Assembly: GCA_021397835.1 (NCBI GenBank)
Contig: JAJFZO010000566.1
Coordinates: forward strand, 1,612,001 to 1,676,000
Direction: 5' to 3'
Origin: Moringa oleifera
Lineage: Eukaryota; Streptophyta; Magnoliopsida; Brassicales; Moringaceae
Length of the DNA: 64,000 bases
In this document: piece by piece, positions 12,481 through 25,380 of the stretch
Layout of the letters: every line of letters starts with the position of its first letter
Position numbering within the stretch: position 1 is the stretch's first letter
Made by a program: the position numbers and the translations under genes
Notes under the pieces: generated by a model
Database searches by the model: none
Seen by the model: the letters and a program-made list of their open reading frames with translations, nothing else
What the model was told of the DNA's origin: nothing

Positions 12481-14028
12481 TCTCATTACAAATTAAGGGA
12501 GAAGACGCTTTCTCTCTCTAACACAACTTCACCTCTCTCTCTCTCTCCATCCCCCCAAATCTCTTTCGCTCTCTCCCCATTCCCTTAGTTTCGTTGCCTT
12601 TTTAGCTCATTCTCTGCGCCTTTTCTGCGGGAGCTGACCCTTGGCGTTATACATATACTGCAGTGTGACTGATGATTAGGGTTTGAACTTGAATTTTAAG
12701 CTGCCTATTGGATAATTTAAGCGATTGAGCTCTTGATTTGGCTGAGTATAGATTGTTTTTGTTATTCTCTTGAGCTTGTTAAGTGCTGGTGACTATGTGC
12801 TGAGTGTTATTACGGCTTTGAGCTTTTGTGTCTTCCAATTTCAAGCAAGTTCCTTTCTGGAAGCCAATATGATCTGTTTTATGAGAATTTGAAGATGGGT
12901 CTCCAGTATTCTAGTAGCATTAGAGTATAGCTTGTGATAATTTAACTAGATTTTGGTAATTTTTCTAGCTTCATGTGTTTATATATATATGGATTGTTGG
13001 ATTTTCAGATCCATGTTGAAATACTGTCTTTTGGTTTTTCAGCTTGACTATATTATCTTGGCTTATCTATTGAAAATGGGTTGTTAAAGGATGGATCTGG
13101 TAGGATGATGATAATTGAGTGCCATGGTTTCTCATGTCAGTTTAATTGTATTGCTTTCACAATTCAGTGGTAGAACTGGATCTAAAAAAGGCCATATATG
13201 TATGCAAACTGGTTCTGTTATTGCTAGGATGCGAGGATGTGTTGAGTGGCCTTTGGTTGGACGGTAGTTCAGCATTAAAGTTGACCTTTGCATATGTTTC
13301 TCACTTAGAGCAAGCATAAAGCACTTAATTTTTTAGTAGTAGATAGCTTAAGTTTTTAAAGTTAAATCATTTACACCTTTCTACTCTTTAACAGGAGGAA
13401 ATTCATCTGTTTTGGGCAGTGACTGTTATTATCTAATAACTTCTTCAGGTTACTTTTTGAAAAGTGATTGGCTATAGCTTGGTTATATTGAGGATGAGTT
13501 TCCTGGTCGTGATGAACCGTTATTCAGGCCATCTAGAGAATTAGGAACTCATGTTGGTGGTTGTTTGGTTTAAAATCCTGTAACCTAGTAATGTTTAGCT
13601 ATTCTCATAGACAACACGTGGAGGCATGACCCATTCCCTACTACAGTTACTGCATACTTATAATGAGTTCCCCTGCTATTTCCATAGGAATGTAACGCTT
13701 TACTCTTGAGATTCATATATGTGACCGTTGTTCCATTCGTTATGATTTATATTCTCAGTATCATGATGATCCTTAGGAAATCCTAATAAATGAACTCTTT
13801 TGCAGGTTTATTGTCTACTATAGCTCTTGGGATTCTGCTTACTTGGGCTGACACTCAGAGACAAACTTATGTTTGTCGTTTTGCGCCCACATTTTAAAAA
13901 ATTTTGTGATTGGATCAACATTGGCAGGTTTTTATGTTGGTATACTCTTATGATAGATTATTCGTAATTAAGCAATAAATCTTCGAGTTGCAATTTGCTC
14001 CTATATATTGTAAGTTTCGTTTAGGAAT
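12481..14028 (+). promoter_or_regulatory. YODA 5' leader region with probable 5'-UTR intron(s)
   Basis: A CT-rich patch at about 12500-12590 resembles a transcription start and leader. The 1.4 kb that follow look intronic (T-rich, no conserved frame). A splice acceptor TTTAG at 14020-14024 lies four bases before the start codon, implying an intron in the 5' untranslated region. The matching donor cannot be fixed from sequence alone. Confidence 0.45.
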
Positions 14029-17000
14029 ATGCCTTCCTGGTGGGGAAAATCTTCCTCAAAAGATGAAAAGAAGAAAGCAAACAAGGAAAGTTTCATTGAT
14101 GTGATAAATCGGAAATTTAGGACTGCATCTGAAGAAAAGTCCAATAGTCGATCAGGAGGGTCCCGGAGATGTTGTAATGACACAGTTTCTGATAGGGGAT
14201 CTCCCTCTCGAATACTATCAATATCGACATCTCCCTCTACCCTTGTATCGCGCTGTCAAAGTTTCAATGATAGGCCTCATGCACAACCACTTCCGCTTCC
14301 TGCTAGTGTTGGTTGTACTGATTCTGGCATTGGTGCATCTTCAGAACCTGGATTTGATAGAGGGTCTAAGCCATTTCTCTTTATTCCTGTTCCAAAACCT
14401 GTTGGCATCCCAAGCAGGCTTGATCATACTGATGCCAATGGTGATTTAGGTACTGCTTCTGTTTCTAGTGATAGTTCCATTGATAGTGATGATGCATCTG
14501 ACTCGCGTCTCCTAAGTCCCCTCACATCTGACTATGAAAATGGAAACAGGACTGCAGTGAGCAGCCCTTTGAGGTAAGTTTCATTAATGTGGTTGAAATT
14601 GCAAGTTCTTTGAGGTTCTCTCTCTGTCTTTCTCTCTTTTCCCCATGCTCACTCACTATTTTGCTCTGACAAAACTTTTTTTCTGTCTTGCTGAAGCATA
14701 CTGCACAAGGATCACTCTCCAATTGGCAGTCTTAAAAACTCAAGAGAGACATGGAAGCCAGCTAATCAGAGTCTATCTACATCACCTAGGGGGGAGTCCC
14801 TTGGTTCTCATGTGCAAAATCTACAGATTCCTTGTCGTTTTGCTCTCTGTAGTCCACCAAACAGCTCAATGTCAAGTCCTTCTAGAAGTCCAATGAGTGC
14901 ATTTGGCGCAGAGCAAGGTTTAAACTCCGGTCTGTGGACAGCAAAGCCTTATTCAGAAATAGCCTTGCTTGGTTCTGGACACTGCTCAAGTCCAGGTTCC
15001 GGTCATAATTCTGGTCATAATTCAGTTGGTGGAGATATGCCTGGACAGCTGTTTTGGCCTCATAGCAGGTGTAGCCCTGAGTGCTCCCCTATACCTAGCC
15101 CCAGAATGACAAGCCCTGGTCCCAGCTCCAGGATACACAGTGGTGCTGTCACCCCTCTGCATCCACGAGCTGGAGGGGCTACTCCTGAGTCACCCACTAG
15201 TCGACCTGATGATGGTAAACAGCAAGGCCATCGGTTGCCCCTTCCTCCGATAACAATATGTAACACTTGTCCCTTTTCTCCAACATATTCAACAACAACA
15301 TCTCCATCAGTCCCCAGAAGTCCTGGTAGGACAGAAACTCCAACTAGCCCTGGGTCACGCTGGAAGAAGGGACGGTTACTAGGAAGAGGCACTTTTGGAC
15401 ATGTGTATCTTGGTTTCAACAGGTGAGTATTCTTTTGAAGTTTAAGCTCAGGTCTTAACAGTGATAATTTTTCTATTTTATTATTTTTGTTATGTTCTGT
15501 CTGTTGCTTGTATGATATTTGTCTTTTCTAGCACAATCTAATTCTGTGAAGTGATATGTGAGATAGCTATTGGTTGTGACTTCTAATGTCGATCATCCTG
15601 AGCATCAGCTTGATCCTTGTTTTACTTAAACCATCAAATCTCAAACTGAGAATTTCTATGTTGCCAAATTGTTATTCCTCTTGTGCTTTTTCCCATTTCA
15701 TACAGTGAAAGTTCTCCATTTCCTTTGTGCATGTTTTCCTCTTCAAATGTTCATGGCTGATTTGATTTTATTGTTTGGTCCTCAGCGAAAGTGGTGAGAT
15801 GTGTGCGATGAAGGAGGTAACTCTGTTTTCAGATGATGCAAAATCAAGGGAAAGTGTACAGCAACTGGGGCAAGTTAGTTCTCTTCTTTTTCTATATTAT
15901 CACTGGGTAGATCTTTTGGAGTTATGTGGTGTGAAGAATAGTATACATTTGTTACCTGTTTCTTTGCTACTTCTCTGGATGTGTTGAGGAATATTGTATA
16001 CATAATAATGATATCTGGCAGGAGATTGCGCTGCTAAGTCGCTTACGACATCCAAACATAGTGCAGTATTATGGATCTGAAACTGTAAGTTCTTTGTTCT
16101 GTCTGGCTTTATTAATGATACCATTGTTTTGACAAGTGAGATCAAGTTTCTTTCAAACTTGCTATATGTTCTGAAAGTAATTCGGCTATTGCCACTGTTC
16201 CAAAGTTCTGAAACTTTTAGGAAGTTGGAGCACCTTATATTTTGATTACTTAAAGAACAAATTTTGGGATACTACTTCCTGATAGTTGGTTATCCTTTGA
16301 AGTTCTTTGAAGTAATGCTTGATACTAGGTAACTTGTGGCAGATAATGTAAGCTTTTTCGCGGCTGTTTATTTCTTGAAACAGATAGATGACAAGCTTTA
16401 TATATACTTGGAGTATGTGTCTGGTGGTTCCATCTATAAACTTCTTCAAGAGTATGGCCAGTTTGGTGAGAGTGCTATTCGTAGTTATACTCAACAAATT
16501 TTGTCTGGGCTGGCTTATTTGCATGCTAAAAACACTGTGCATAGGTAAGTCTACTTGTTTCTAGCTCTTTGTTTGCTTATACTAGAAGCATCATGAATCA
16601 TTTGTTGACCTTTATTTCTGCCAATTTGTTTGAATAGTTACTTCTGCTGATGGTTAAGCTTTAATCCTGTTCAGAGACATCAAAGGAGCAAATATATTGG
16701 TAGATCCTAATGGCCGTGTGAAGTTGGCAGATTTTGGGATGGCAAAGCATGTAAGAATCTACATCTGCATTTCAGTATCTGCATAGTTGGTGGCTAGAAA
16801 TCTAGCATATTATCTTGTTTAGTTCGCCACAGAAAGGAGGAAAGTAAAGATTTCTGACAAGACAATAACTGCCAAATGGAGACTTGAAAGTATAATCTAA
16901 GTACTTTTTGCTTATTAGCCAGTAGTTGTGTTCTAAACAAGGTTCTCTGTAAAACATGCAGATCACTGGACACTCTTGTCCATTATCGTTCAAGGGAAGC

Positions 17001-19347
17001 CCTTATTGGATGGCACCTGAGGTTAGCATGAGACTTGAGTCTATTCTCGTACCTTTCTGTCATTGTTCCTTTTTTATGCTCTCTTGTAATAGCTTTTATT
17101 CAATTCAGGTTATAAAGAATTCAAATGGCAGTAACCTTGCCGTGGATATATGGAGCCTGGGGTGTACGGTTTTGGAGATGGCTACCACAAAACCACCTTG
17201 GAGCCAGTATGAAGGGGTTAGTAAATTTTGGAGCACCAAGTATTGAATTTATGATTTTGTAAAGATAGTGGTTATATCAAGCGTCATTTTGATAGTTCTA
17301 TCCTGGCTATATTTGTTTCTCTGAGAGACACTGTTCACATGCTAGGCTTCTATCTAAATCATTCCCATGTTTCTAAACAACAGTTTTAATTTGTGTGCTT
17401 CTTGGAAGGTTGCTGCTTTGTTTAAGATTGGAAACAGTAAGGAGCTTCCTGAAATTCCTGTTCATCTTTCGGAGGAGGCAAAGGACTTTGTGAGGAAGTG
17501 TTTGCAGCGGAATCCATTGCATCGTCCTACAGCAGCTCAGCTTTTAGAGCACCATTTTGTTAAAAATGCTGCACCAGTGGATAGGCCTGTTCCCCCTGCT
17601 GACCCTCCAGAAACACAGCATGCAGTGACCAATACCATGAGAACACTGGTAAAACTTGTTTCTCAGCAATCTTCATGCTTGACTTTTTGCTTTGTAGCTG
17701 TTATATGCCACTAACTCATGCGTAAACTAAGTGGTCAGATCTGTGACTTCAACATGTGGTTTGCTGTTTGCACCTACATTGAAAGATTCGTAAAGATGTA
17801 AAAGACCTATAGATAAACAATTTTAAATAATTATGACTGTGTTGAACTTGTGTTTCTTTACATCGTTGAAGGTACTTCAATTATTCCATTTGGTGATTCA
17901 GTAAACCATGAATATTTGCATAAGATTAGTCAGTGTTGCTACTGTGGTTGTTCTATATGTGAGACAGACTTTTCTTATGTTATTATTTCACTGGTTAACA
18001 TTATTATGATCAAGGGAATTGAGCTACTCGGCTTGCAACTGACGCAGAAAAATGATTCTTAAATTGATCCCAACAGTCTAGGGTTCAGGCTTAGCTGAAT
18101 TGAGTACACAGGATCTATTGCTTTAATTATTCATTTTTTGGGTACTTTATTTCTTTTGAACTTTGACCTGAAAACAGCCTAAACTTACCTTACGCTATGG
18201 TGATGCTTATGGACAAATATTATTGTGGTTTTTTCCCCTTAACTGTTGGTTTGCACTATTGGATCTTCTGTCAGGGCATTGGACATGCAAGAAACTCCCA
18301 ATGCTGCGACCCAGAAGGAGTGGCTACCCATCATTTAAGAAGATTAAAAACTGGGTCAGGACATAGGTATCACTTTCTCTTCCTGCACACTGAGACAAGT
18401 ACCTCACATGTGTAATAGGTAACATAGTGTACTACCGAAAAGCATGTATTATAAAGACTCTCTGGCATTTTTTTGCATGCTTGAACATTTACATGCCTAG
18501 TATTTTAGGAAACATCGAAGTTGATGAGATCTACAGCAGTTATCTCCTGGTTCTTGTGCATTATTTTAAGGGCTTGTCTTGTACCAAGTCTTGGGGAACT
18601 CTTCTGTTCAAGACTTGTAGACTTCTTCAGGTTATGAGAGGAATTGCAAAAATGCATAAAATCAAGACAATGATTGCTTAAAGTGGAGTTGTTGAGAGCA
18701 TTGGTGTCATATCTCTAGAAATCTAATGCAAGAAACCTTTAAGTTCATTTGATATTAATAAAGTAATATGATTTACTATTTTCTGGTCCTCTGAATCATT
18801 TTTCTTTGCTTCTCTCTATTCCAGTGATTTCACTATGCCCAGGAATACTTCGTGTCCAATTTCACCCATCGGCAGTCCCATCCTACATTCAAGATCGCCT
18901 CAACAGATGAGTGGAAGATTGTCTCCCTCCCCAATATCTAGCCCTCATGCTGCTTCTGGTTCATCCACACCTCTTACTGGTGATAGTGGTGCAATGCCAT
19001 TTCACCACCCAAAGCAGCCAATAACCTACTTGCATGAAGGCATTGATATTACTGCAAGGTCCCAAAGCAGTTTCTATGGTGGCGGCAATTATCAAGAACC
19101 CATTCCTGAACGTTTCCGAGGGATGTGTGCAGCTGCTCATGTTTTCCCAGAACTAATTGCAGCAGATAATGGTGTCCCTGGAAATCAGTTTGGAAGACCT
19201 TGCTATGGAGACCTCAGGGAATTATATGATGGACCACCAGTCTTTGATCATTTGCCTCAGCAGCTCTTGAGTGAACGCCTAAAGTTCAAACAGTCCCTCC
19301 ATCTGAATCCAAATTTGTCGATACATGGTCGCACTAACGGAATCTAG
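14029..19347 (+). CDS. YDA: MAPKK kinase YODA (MAPKKK4 type)
   Basis: Eleven coding exons with GT..AG junctions give 893 residues (Arabidopsis YDA is about 880): 14029-14573, 14697-15422, 15786-15873, 16022-16084, 16384-16544, 16675-16750, 16962-17021, 17109-17216, 17409-17648, 18275-18366, 18825-19347. The N-terminus ([20 protein letters not shown]) and Ser/Pro-rich regulatory region match YDA. The kinase domain starts near residue 404: GRGTFG 411-416, Lys433, HRD 527-529, DFG 547-549, APE 571-573. The Ser-rich C-tail also matches. YDA phosphorylates MKK4/5 and MKK7/9 upstream of MPK3/6, restraining stomatal fate and promoting suspensor growth. The N-terminal region is inhibitory in Arabidopsis. 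All catalytic residues are present and every exon phase closes. The gene lies next to the CYP86A gene as in Arabidopsis. Confidence 0.95.
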
Positions 19348-20586
19348 TCTCTACATGATCTTTGATTAGAGCAGGGCTCTCCTGCATTTAGGACTCCGGG
19401 TTTGTGCCTGAGGCTCAGTTTTGCCATAATTTTCACGGCAAACAATGGCGACTTTTATAAGATTTTTTGGAAAGTTAAAGGGCATTTGAGGGAGACTGCT
19501 TTCAAGTGGTTGCAACTCTCAGTTTCTTAGTTCCTCTCGTGAGCATTGTCAATATGCAGAAGGCTTTAAAGGCTGGATATGTAGCAGCATCAATAACCTG
19601 GTGTTCATCACTGAAGCTTTTTACCAGGCAGTTATATCCTTCATGGTTTCAATTTAAATGGTAAGTCTTCCTTTACCAGCACCACTTGATGCACAACATG
19701 TGTTAATGACAGATTTTGACTTTACTGAAGACGATCTACTAAAGATCTCATATTCAGAAGTTCCTCACAAGATAGGACATATGCCGGTGTAACAAACTGT
19801 AAATTGTTATCTCATCTGAAACATAGAAGTCAGAGGACCTATTGTTATGAAGACTGTATTTTTCCTCCGTTCTCCTGGTCTCCATTTTTTTTTCAATACA
19901 AGAAAGTGTCGGGCTAAAAATGGTTGTACAGAAGGCCAGGGACAAAAGTAGTGTCATGGTTTTGTCGGAGCATTGCAGCTGAGAATTTACCAGACTTGGT
20001 CTGATCGATTCTTTTATGATATCAGCGTAGTTCATAACTTTTCAGCAGACTGTCTTGCTTATACCTTTGTATCTATCTTCATACCTGCATCAAATTTTAG
20101 AAAGATATTATTCAAGCTGTATTTGACATCGGTGACTTCTGGACATGTGATTGAAGCTGTAAAAGACAATATTACAGGGAGCATTATGTCCTTGTTTCAT
20201 CTGCTCTATGCTATTACATTTTGCCTGAAACTGGCTTTCAATTTGTTTGCTTGTGCAAAATTGAGCAATTTGAATGCTAAAACAATTGGAAAATGTGCAA
20301 AATCCCCCAGGCAATACCAAATCATGAGACACAAAATGGTCCTTCTGATTACATTAACCAATACAAAATACATAAACTAGTCTTTTGTTTCAGCCAATAC
20401 AGAGATGACTTCTCGAAGGCTTATTCAACTTCCGGAGAAAAGAAGCAAACCAGTTCCCACAAATAAGAATTTCAATCCCACCTTCAGAGGACAAGAAACT
20501 AGTCTATACTTCTTTGCACAATCTGGGTTTTAAGGTATACACTGTAAAATTCTAATTTCAACTGAAATTTGATAACACAATTTGGC
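19348..20586. other. YODA 3'-UTR and convergent spacer
   Basis: YODA (+) and the dehydrogenase gene (-) converge here. The first several hundred bases are likely YODA 3' untranslated sequence; the GGTAAGTC at 19660 could be a donor of a 3'-UTR intron. The open frames at 19754-20035 (-) and 19973-20380 (+) overlap each other on opposite strands and resemble no family. Confidence 0.5.
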
Positions 20587-20592
20587 TTTATT
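20587..20592 (-). terminator. Poly(A) signal of the TIC32-like gene
   Basis: AATAAA on the minus strand, about 45 nt past the TAG stop of the dehydrogenase gene, preceded by a TG-rich stretch. Position fits a near-upstream element. Confidence 0.5.
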
Positions 20593-20635
20593 ATACATTG
20601 AGTGCAGAGCAAAGCAGCCTGCCAAACCAAACCAA

Positions 20636-23600
20636 CTACTTGGGATCGGTCAAGCTCAAGCTGAAATCCCACAATTTTTTGGCGAGTTCAGCATCTTTAG
20701 CCTGTGAGCTTGGTTTGGCTACGTTGCTGTCCATGAAATATTCACCACTCACCCCTTTTACTTGGGGATGCAAGGCCACGTAACATGTAGTTGCTGCTCC
20801 CTACAGCCATGTCAATCAGTGGAACTGTTCAGATTGTTGGAAGTAGAGGGAAGACTATCTATCACATTCAAAATGCAAACATCCAGAAAAAAATAGAACA
20901 CGCACCTGCGGAATGTTTTTGAGTATGTATTTAGCAAACATATTACCGATCCCTGCATCAAATACAACCCCGAGGAATGAGAAAATTAACAGAAAGCCAG
21001 AGAATTGCACATTCAGAGAATAAAGATTTGAACCTAAAGACATTCCCCTAACCTATGCCCCCCTATGCCATCTGAACTAAGACCAATGAGTATGTAAACC
21101 AATATCATGGGCAAACTGACATTACAGACATAAAACCCAAAGATTGTCTCTTATTCAGAACCCAGTCCTGTGGCACTAATAGGCTAAAAAGGCTGTTTCC
21201 AAAGCAAGAGATTGGTATAGCGGTTCAGATTCTACCAGCAACGAGTGCAACAAAAGTTCATAACTTTTAAGTTACTATTCTCCACGAATTATCATTTAGG
21301 TGGCAACTATATGATCACATTGTTAAGTTACTATTCTCCATGATTTAAATTTTTATAAGCATCTTATAATTCATTTCTAGGAGTAACATACATGGGCGAA
21401 CTGAAACCTTGTCGTCGTAAGATCAGTTGATATAATCACCTTGTGCATTGCAAGAGACTAAAGAATTTGTAAACAGAGATATTAAGAGAGGCGAGTTTCT
21501 ACTGAAAAATGATATTCCAACTAGTTTCAACATGCCAAGCATATTTCCATTGAACACGATAAATAGAAGTCGAATGACTGAGAGGATTACTGTTAATGAT
21601 ACTGTGGTAGCGCAGAAGATTGGTCATAATTGCTCCAGGATGAACTGAATTAGCAGTGACGCCCACTCCTTCTTCCTGTTTGAATAAAGCACAAGAGAAA
21701 TGTTAGCAGATTATGTACCATTTGGAATGATCACATACTCATGATACTACAAGCCTAAGTGAAGGTAGGATATGTTGAACAAATGTTATCATCCATGTCT
21801 TCTAACTTGCTAGGAATCTTACCTAATGAACTATATACTGGTCCACATAGTAGTGCAAATATACCCGTTAATCATATTATTAAACAAAGCATATTTCAGT
21901 AATGCATTTCAAATTTAGTTTATATGTTTCAAACAATAATGGCTTCTCCATCTAGATGGTAAGGGAAGTTTCTCAGAGAGAAAACATTTAAAATGGCTGC
22001 AGTAAGCACTGGAAAGACTTATGAGAATTTGTAAGAGGTTTCTCAGGACTAAACAACCAATAAGTAAGTAGTTCCAGTAATAGGTAGATTGCGGTTCACT
22101 CTATTGAATCTGGGCATGCACTACACACAAATGAAAAACATGAACAGGTACACTCTCGTAGCGTCGACAAGACTGACCGTTAATTGATAAGTGTGAATGT
22201 ATCAATTACCTTCAGCCACCTTGCAAGCTCATTAGCATGCAGTATGTTGGAAAGCTTTGACTGTCCATAAGCAAACAGACTGACGTACCTATTGAAGGGC
22301 AAAAGAAAGAAGGAAGAATAGACAAATTATCTATATTTTGTGACCAAGTTGGCAACTAGTACAGAAAGAAAGCTCATCAAAGTTATGTTATCTGTATTAC
22401 TCTGCTTCATCATTGATTTTATCGAAACGAATTCCTTCACGATATGCAAAACGGTGAGCTTCAGATGATAAATTAACTATCCTTCCTTCTCTGTTGCTTT
22501 GAGATGCTGTGTCCTTCATGGTGTCCAACAAAAGGTTTGTCAAAAGGAAATGACCTGTAAAATGGTTGTTAAATTAACTATTGGTTCAGAGCTTCAGCTT
22601 CTTAACACAGCCTTATCAATCATTTTTACTTTACATACATACATCAAATCAAAATGACTATGCCACTTCTATTTATCAAGAACTTATAGTGCAAGAAAGC
22701 TACTTTTGCTTGTCCAAATGAAAAAAGAAGGACGCTGCACTTGCTCCCCAAAAATAAGTCCCTAACTCTTTCAGGAGAGATATAAAAACAAGCTATATAG
22801 TTATCGGTACCATACCCAAATGATTGGTTGCAAACTGTAGTTCTATGTTGTCTTGGGAAAGCATGAATGGAGTTGCCATAACCCCAGCATTGTTACTTCA
22901 GAAAAAGAACAGAGAGCATCAGTACTCATTTTAACATTCCAGATTAAGAGAGAGAGACACAGAGAGAGAGAGAGAGCAATAATAAGAAGACAATGAAATA
23001 CAATGACATAATCATTCATTTTCATACATGAGGAGATTTAGGGGAAGGCCCGAGGATTTATATTCAGATGCAAATTTCCTAATTGATGCCATTGAGCAGA
23101 GATCTAACTCCATAACATCAATCTTAACAGTAGGGTTCTCCTTCAATATTGCTTCTTTGACATTTCTACCAGCATCAATATTCCTCACAGCCATAACCAC
23201 ATGAACACCACGCAATGCAAGAACCCGTGCAGTCTCTGCACCAATGCCACTTGATGCTCCTGAAATTGGGCACATAAGAACTAAAATATGCCTGATGTGA
23301 AGTTTTTCAATGTTTGCTTTCATGAGACTGAACAGTAACAAAGAGGCAATGTGGAGATGATTAACAAACCAATGACTTGAACAGGCTATGTTAGTCATCT
23401 TGATAAACAAAGCATTTTATTGCATGCCTCCCACTTGATAACTGCCAGGGAACGCACCAACGGGGAAGTTACTTCGTTATAAGATCCTTTAGATGCTAGA
23501 AACCTCAAAAACAATTTAGAAACATAAGTTATAGGACTGGGTCGAAATCTTCCATTTGAGAAGCATCTAGCAAGTGAATAGCTTCCATTTGATAAGGTCA

Positions 23601-24814
23601 GCAAGTTTGTGAAGTCATGATACAAACTCTACTAGAATCTCTAAATTCGTACAGGAACATCATGAAAGAATTTTGAGAGACCAGGAACATTTCAACCAGG
23701 TCGGCTTCACACTCCGGTATAACATGACTGGAGTATGTTGCTTCTCTCCCATAAAATCAACAAATGGCTGAAGTCAATAGTACACACTATACAAGAATTT
23801 TTAATTTTATGCAGAAAAAGAATTTTTAATTTTATGCAGAAAAAAATGGGAAAAAAATTCTGTGAGATTAGGAAGATTTCATCTAGGCACTGTTCACAAT
23901 CATGAGAAGACTGGATCAAGAAATGGCAATCAATGAAAGGACTCAGATATGCTAAACAATCATTACCCGTCTTACTTCATCGATCTAGTTTTTCTAGTTA
24001 CAATTCTTCTAGGAACTCAACAGTCAGAGTTATCAACACTGTGAAACAGAAACAAAAAAATGAAATAGAATTCAACTTCTTCTAGGTAGTAAGTGATCAG
24101 GTAGAGTTTAACTAAGATTTATATAGATAGGCAAATAGACCAGTTGATTGAAGCTCGCTAATCATTTGTTGCATATCTACACAATCAACTTTACTCTAGC
24201 CAAAACCCTTATGATACCTCAATAGCAATATCTTCTTTCACCAGTTCCTCCACTCTCACAGTCATCTAAGATGGTTAATTCAACTATATATCCAAAAGGC
24301 AGCAAAAACATATTCGTAGTGAGAACTTACATATAGTATAAAATGCCGACAACAATTATCATACCAAGTTTGCATATTTTATGATTGGAAATGATTCATC
24401 AAATAAAGAACTCAACTTACTTTGCAAAACAAACAACAGATTACTTGGGGAGAAAAACTAAGACTTGCATAGACCATATGATGTTAGAAGAGAAAGGAAC
24501 TGATCATTTTGCATTTAAGTTATTGATGTTGACCATCTAGCCAAAAAAAAAAAAAAAACAACGATCCATAACGCCAAAAGTATTAAAGGTGATTGCAGTC
24601 AAAATCATTACACCATCTTCCATGTTCCAGCAATCAGACAGAAGTTGACATTCAAAGTATAAAAGGGAAAAACAAGAAAAACCCAGATCATAATGAGTGT
24701 ATAAAAACCTGTTACAACAGCGGTGAGACCAGCCCCATCAATCCCTCGAGTAACTTCCTCTGCTGTAGAGGAAGCAGAGAACCCAGATGGTCCTTTCCAG
24801 CCAAAAATCCACAT
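20636..24814 (-). CDS. Short-chain dehydrogenase/reductase, TIC32-like (intact copy)
   Basis: Eight exons join in frame to 315 residues (minus strand, 5' to 3'): 24709-24814, 23028-23259, 22816-22895, 22401-22554, 22210-22288, 21591-21675, 20906-20952, 20636-20800. All introns are GT..AG. The classical SDR Rossmann signature TGASSGIG is at 35-42, NNAG at 114-117, the active-site Ser in [10 protein letters not shown] near 170 and YGQSK (Tyr198, Lys202). The N-terminus [20 protein letters not shown] is diagnostic of the plant TIC32/retinol-dehydrogenase-like family. These are NADP(H)-dependent enzymes; Arabidopsis TIC32 is a redox-sensing factor at the chloroplast inner envelope, but many paralogues have unknown substrates. 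No clear transit peptide is seen. A damaged tandem copy lies upstream. Substrate and exact location are not inferable. Confidence 0.9.
22945..22976. repeat. AG-rich microsatellite in dehydrogenase intron 2
   Basis: AG dinucleotide run with CAC interruptions, immediately upstream of exon 3 on the minus strand, where it reads as the CT-rich polypyrimidine tract. The duplicate copy has only a short remnant, so it expanded or shrank after duplication. Confidence 0.7.
23582..23927. repeat. Internal duplication inside intron 1 of the dehydrogenase gene
   Basis: Two adjacent, diverged units of about 160-185 bp (23582-23740 and 23741-23927) share ordered landmarks. These are CTTC..ATAA..TCA..CAA, GAAGTCA..ATA..ACTCTAC/ACTATAC..AAGAAT, a GAAAGAATTTT/AAAAAAATTCT patch, AGGAA..ATTTCA..AGG and CACTC/CACTG..ATGA..ACTGGA. 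The second unit also holds a recent direct repeat of about 25 bp built on AATTTTTAATTTTATGCAG. The same two-unit structure exists in copy B (about 28465-28770). Confidence 0.75.
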
Positions 24815-25180
24815 TTTCCACAGATTAACTCACAAATATCAATTAAAACCTTAAATACAGTGAACTAAGCTATTTTGAGCAAATTATAGCAGCATAGGCA
24901 ATTCATAGGATTTGTTGCCTACAGTTTGACAATAGACGTTGAATTCCTGCTTTTGCGACTTCATTAAAAAGCATGACAAAGACGGTTAGCAGAGCCCACT
25001 ATCCGATACAACCGATGTATTTATCATCCCAAGTTGTTGTCGATTCGGTAGCCGTACAATCTCGTCATCAGATAAACCAGTTTGCCACATCATAGCTGTT
25101 GGCGTAAACGCATACACTGAAGAATTACTCGGTGAAGTTGAGCCCATAGGCCCACCTCTGATATATATATAAAAAAACGA
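24815..25180 (-). promoter_or_regulatory. Promoter/leader of the TIC32-like gene with site II elements
   Basis: The region just upstream of the start codon is conserved with the copy at 29662-30005, despite decay elsewhere. On the minus strand GGTGGGCCTATGGGCT (25142-25156 area) contains two adjacent TGGGCC/T-type site II motifs. In Arabidopsis such motifs are bound by TCP factors and are common in housekeeping and plastid or mitochondrial genes. Function here is inferred. Confidence 0.5.
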
Positions 25181-25380
25181 TCGGTCGCTCCGTCAGAACT
25201 ATGAACAGAGACGGGCTTAGTCCAAATTCAAAGAAAACCATTTTAGACAAAACAATTATTCAAGTTTTATATCGTTAATGAGTTTGATTTTACTGAATTT
25301 TATGCATGGGTTTAGTTCATTTATTATCTTAAAAAACAATTAAGTAAAAATAAAAATATTTTTAAAAATAAAGATAAATT

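Larger units (their letters stand above)
20867..25380. repeat. Tandem duplication block, copy A
   Basis: Most of the intact dehydrogenase gene (exons 1-7, introns and promoter) is matched by the block at 26370-30205 in the same orientation. Shared landmarks run from ATTCAAAATG..AAACATCCAGA near 20867 to an AT-rich segment past the promoter ending near 25380. The final coding exon (20636-20800) lies outside the shared block. Confidence 0.85.

Noticed and set aside
15060..15419. Minus-strand 119-codon frame inside YODA exon 2
   Set aside because: It is a shadow of the Ser/Pro-rich YODA coding sequence.
19973..20380. 135-codon frame on the plus strand after YODA
   Set aside because: It overlaps minus-strand frames, has no family similarity or splice context, and lies in untranslated or spacer DNA between convergent genes.
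23012..23410. Open frame beginning at 23410 as a separate 132-residue dehydrogenase-like protein
   Set aside because: Its first 50 codons are intron 1 sequence. Only the part after the acceptor at 23260 is exon 2 of the intact dehydrogenase.
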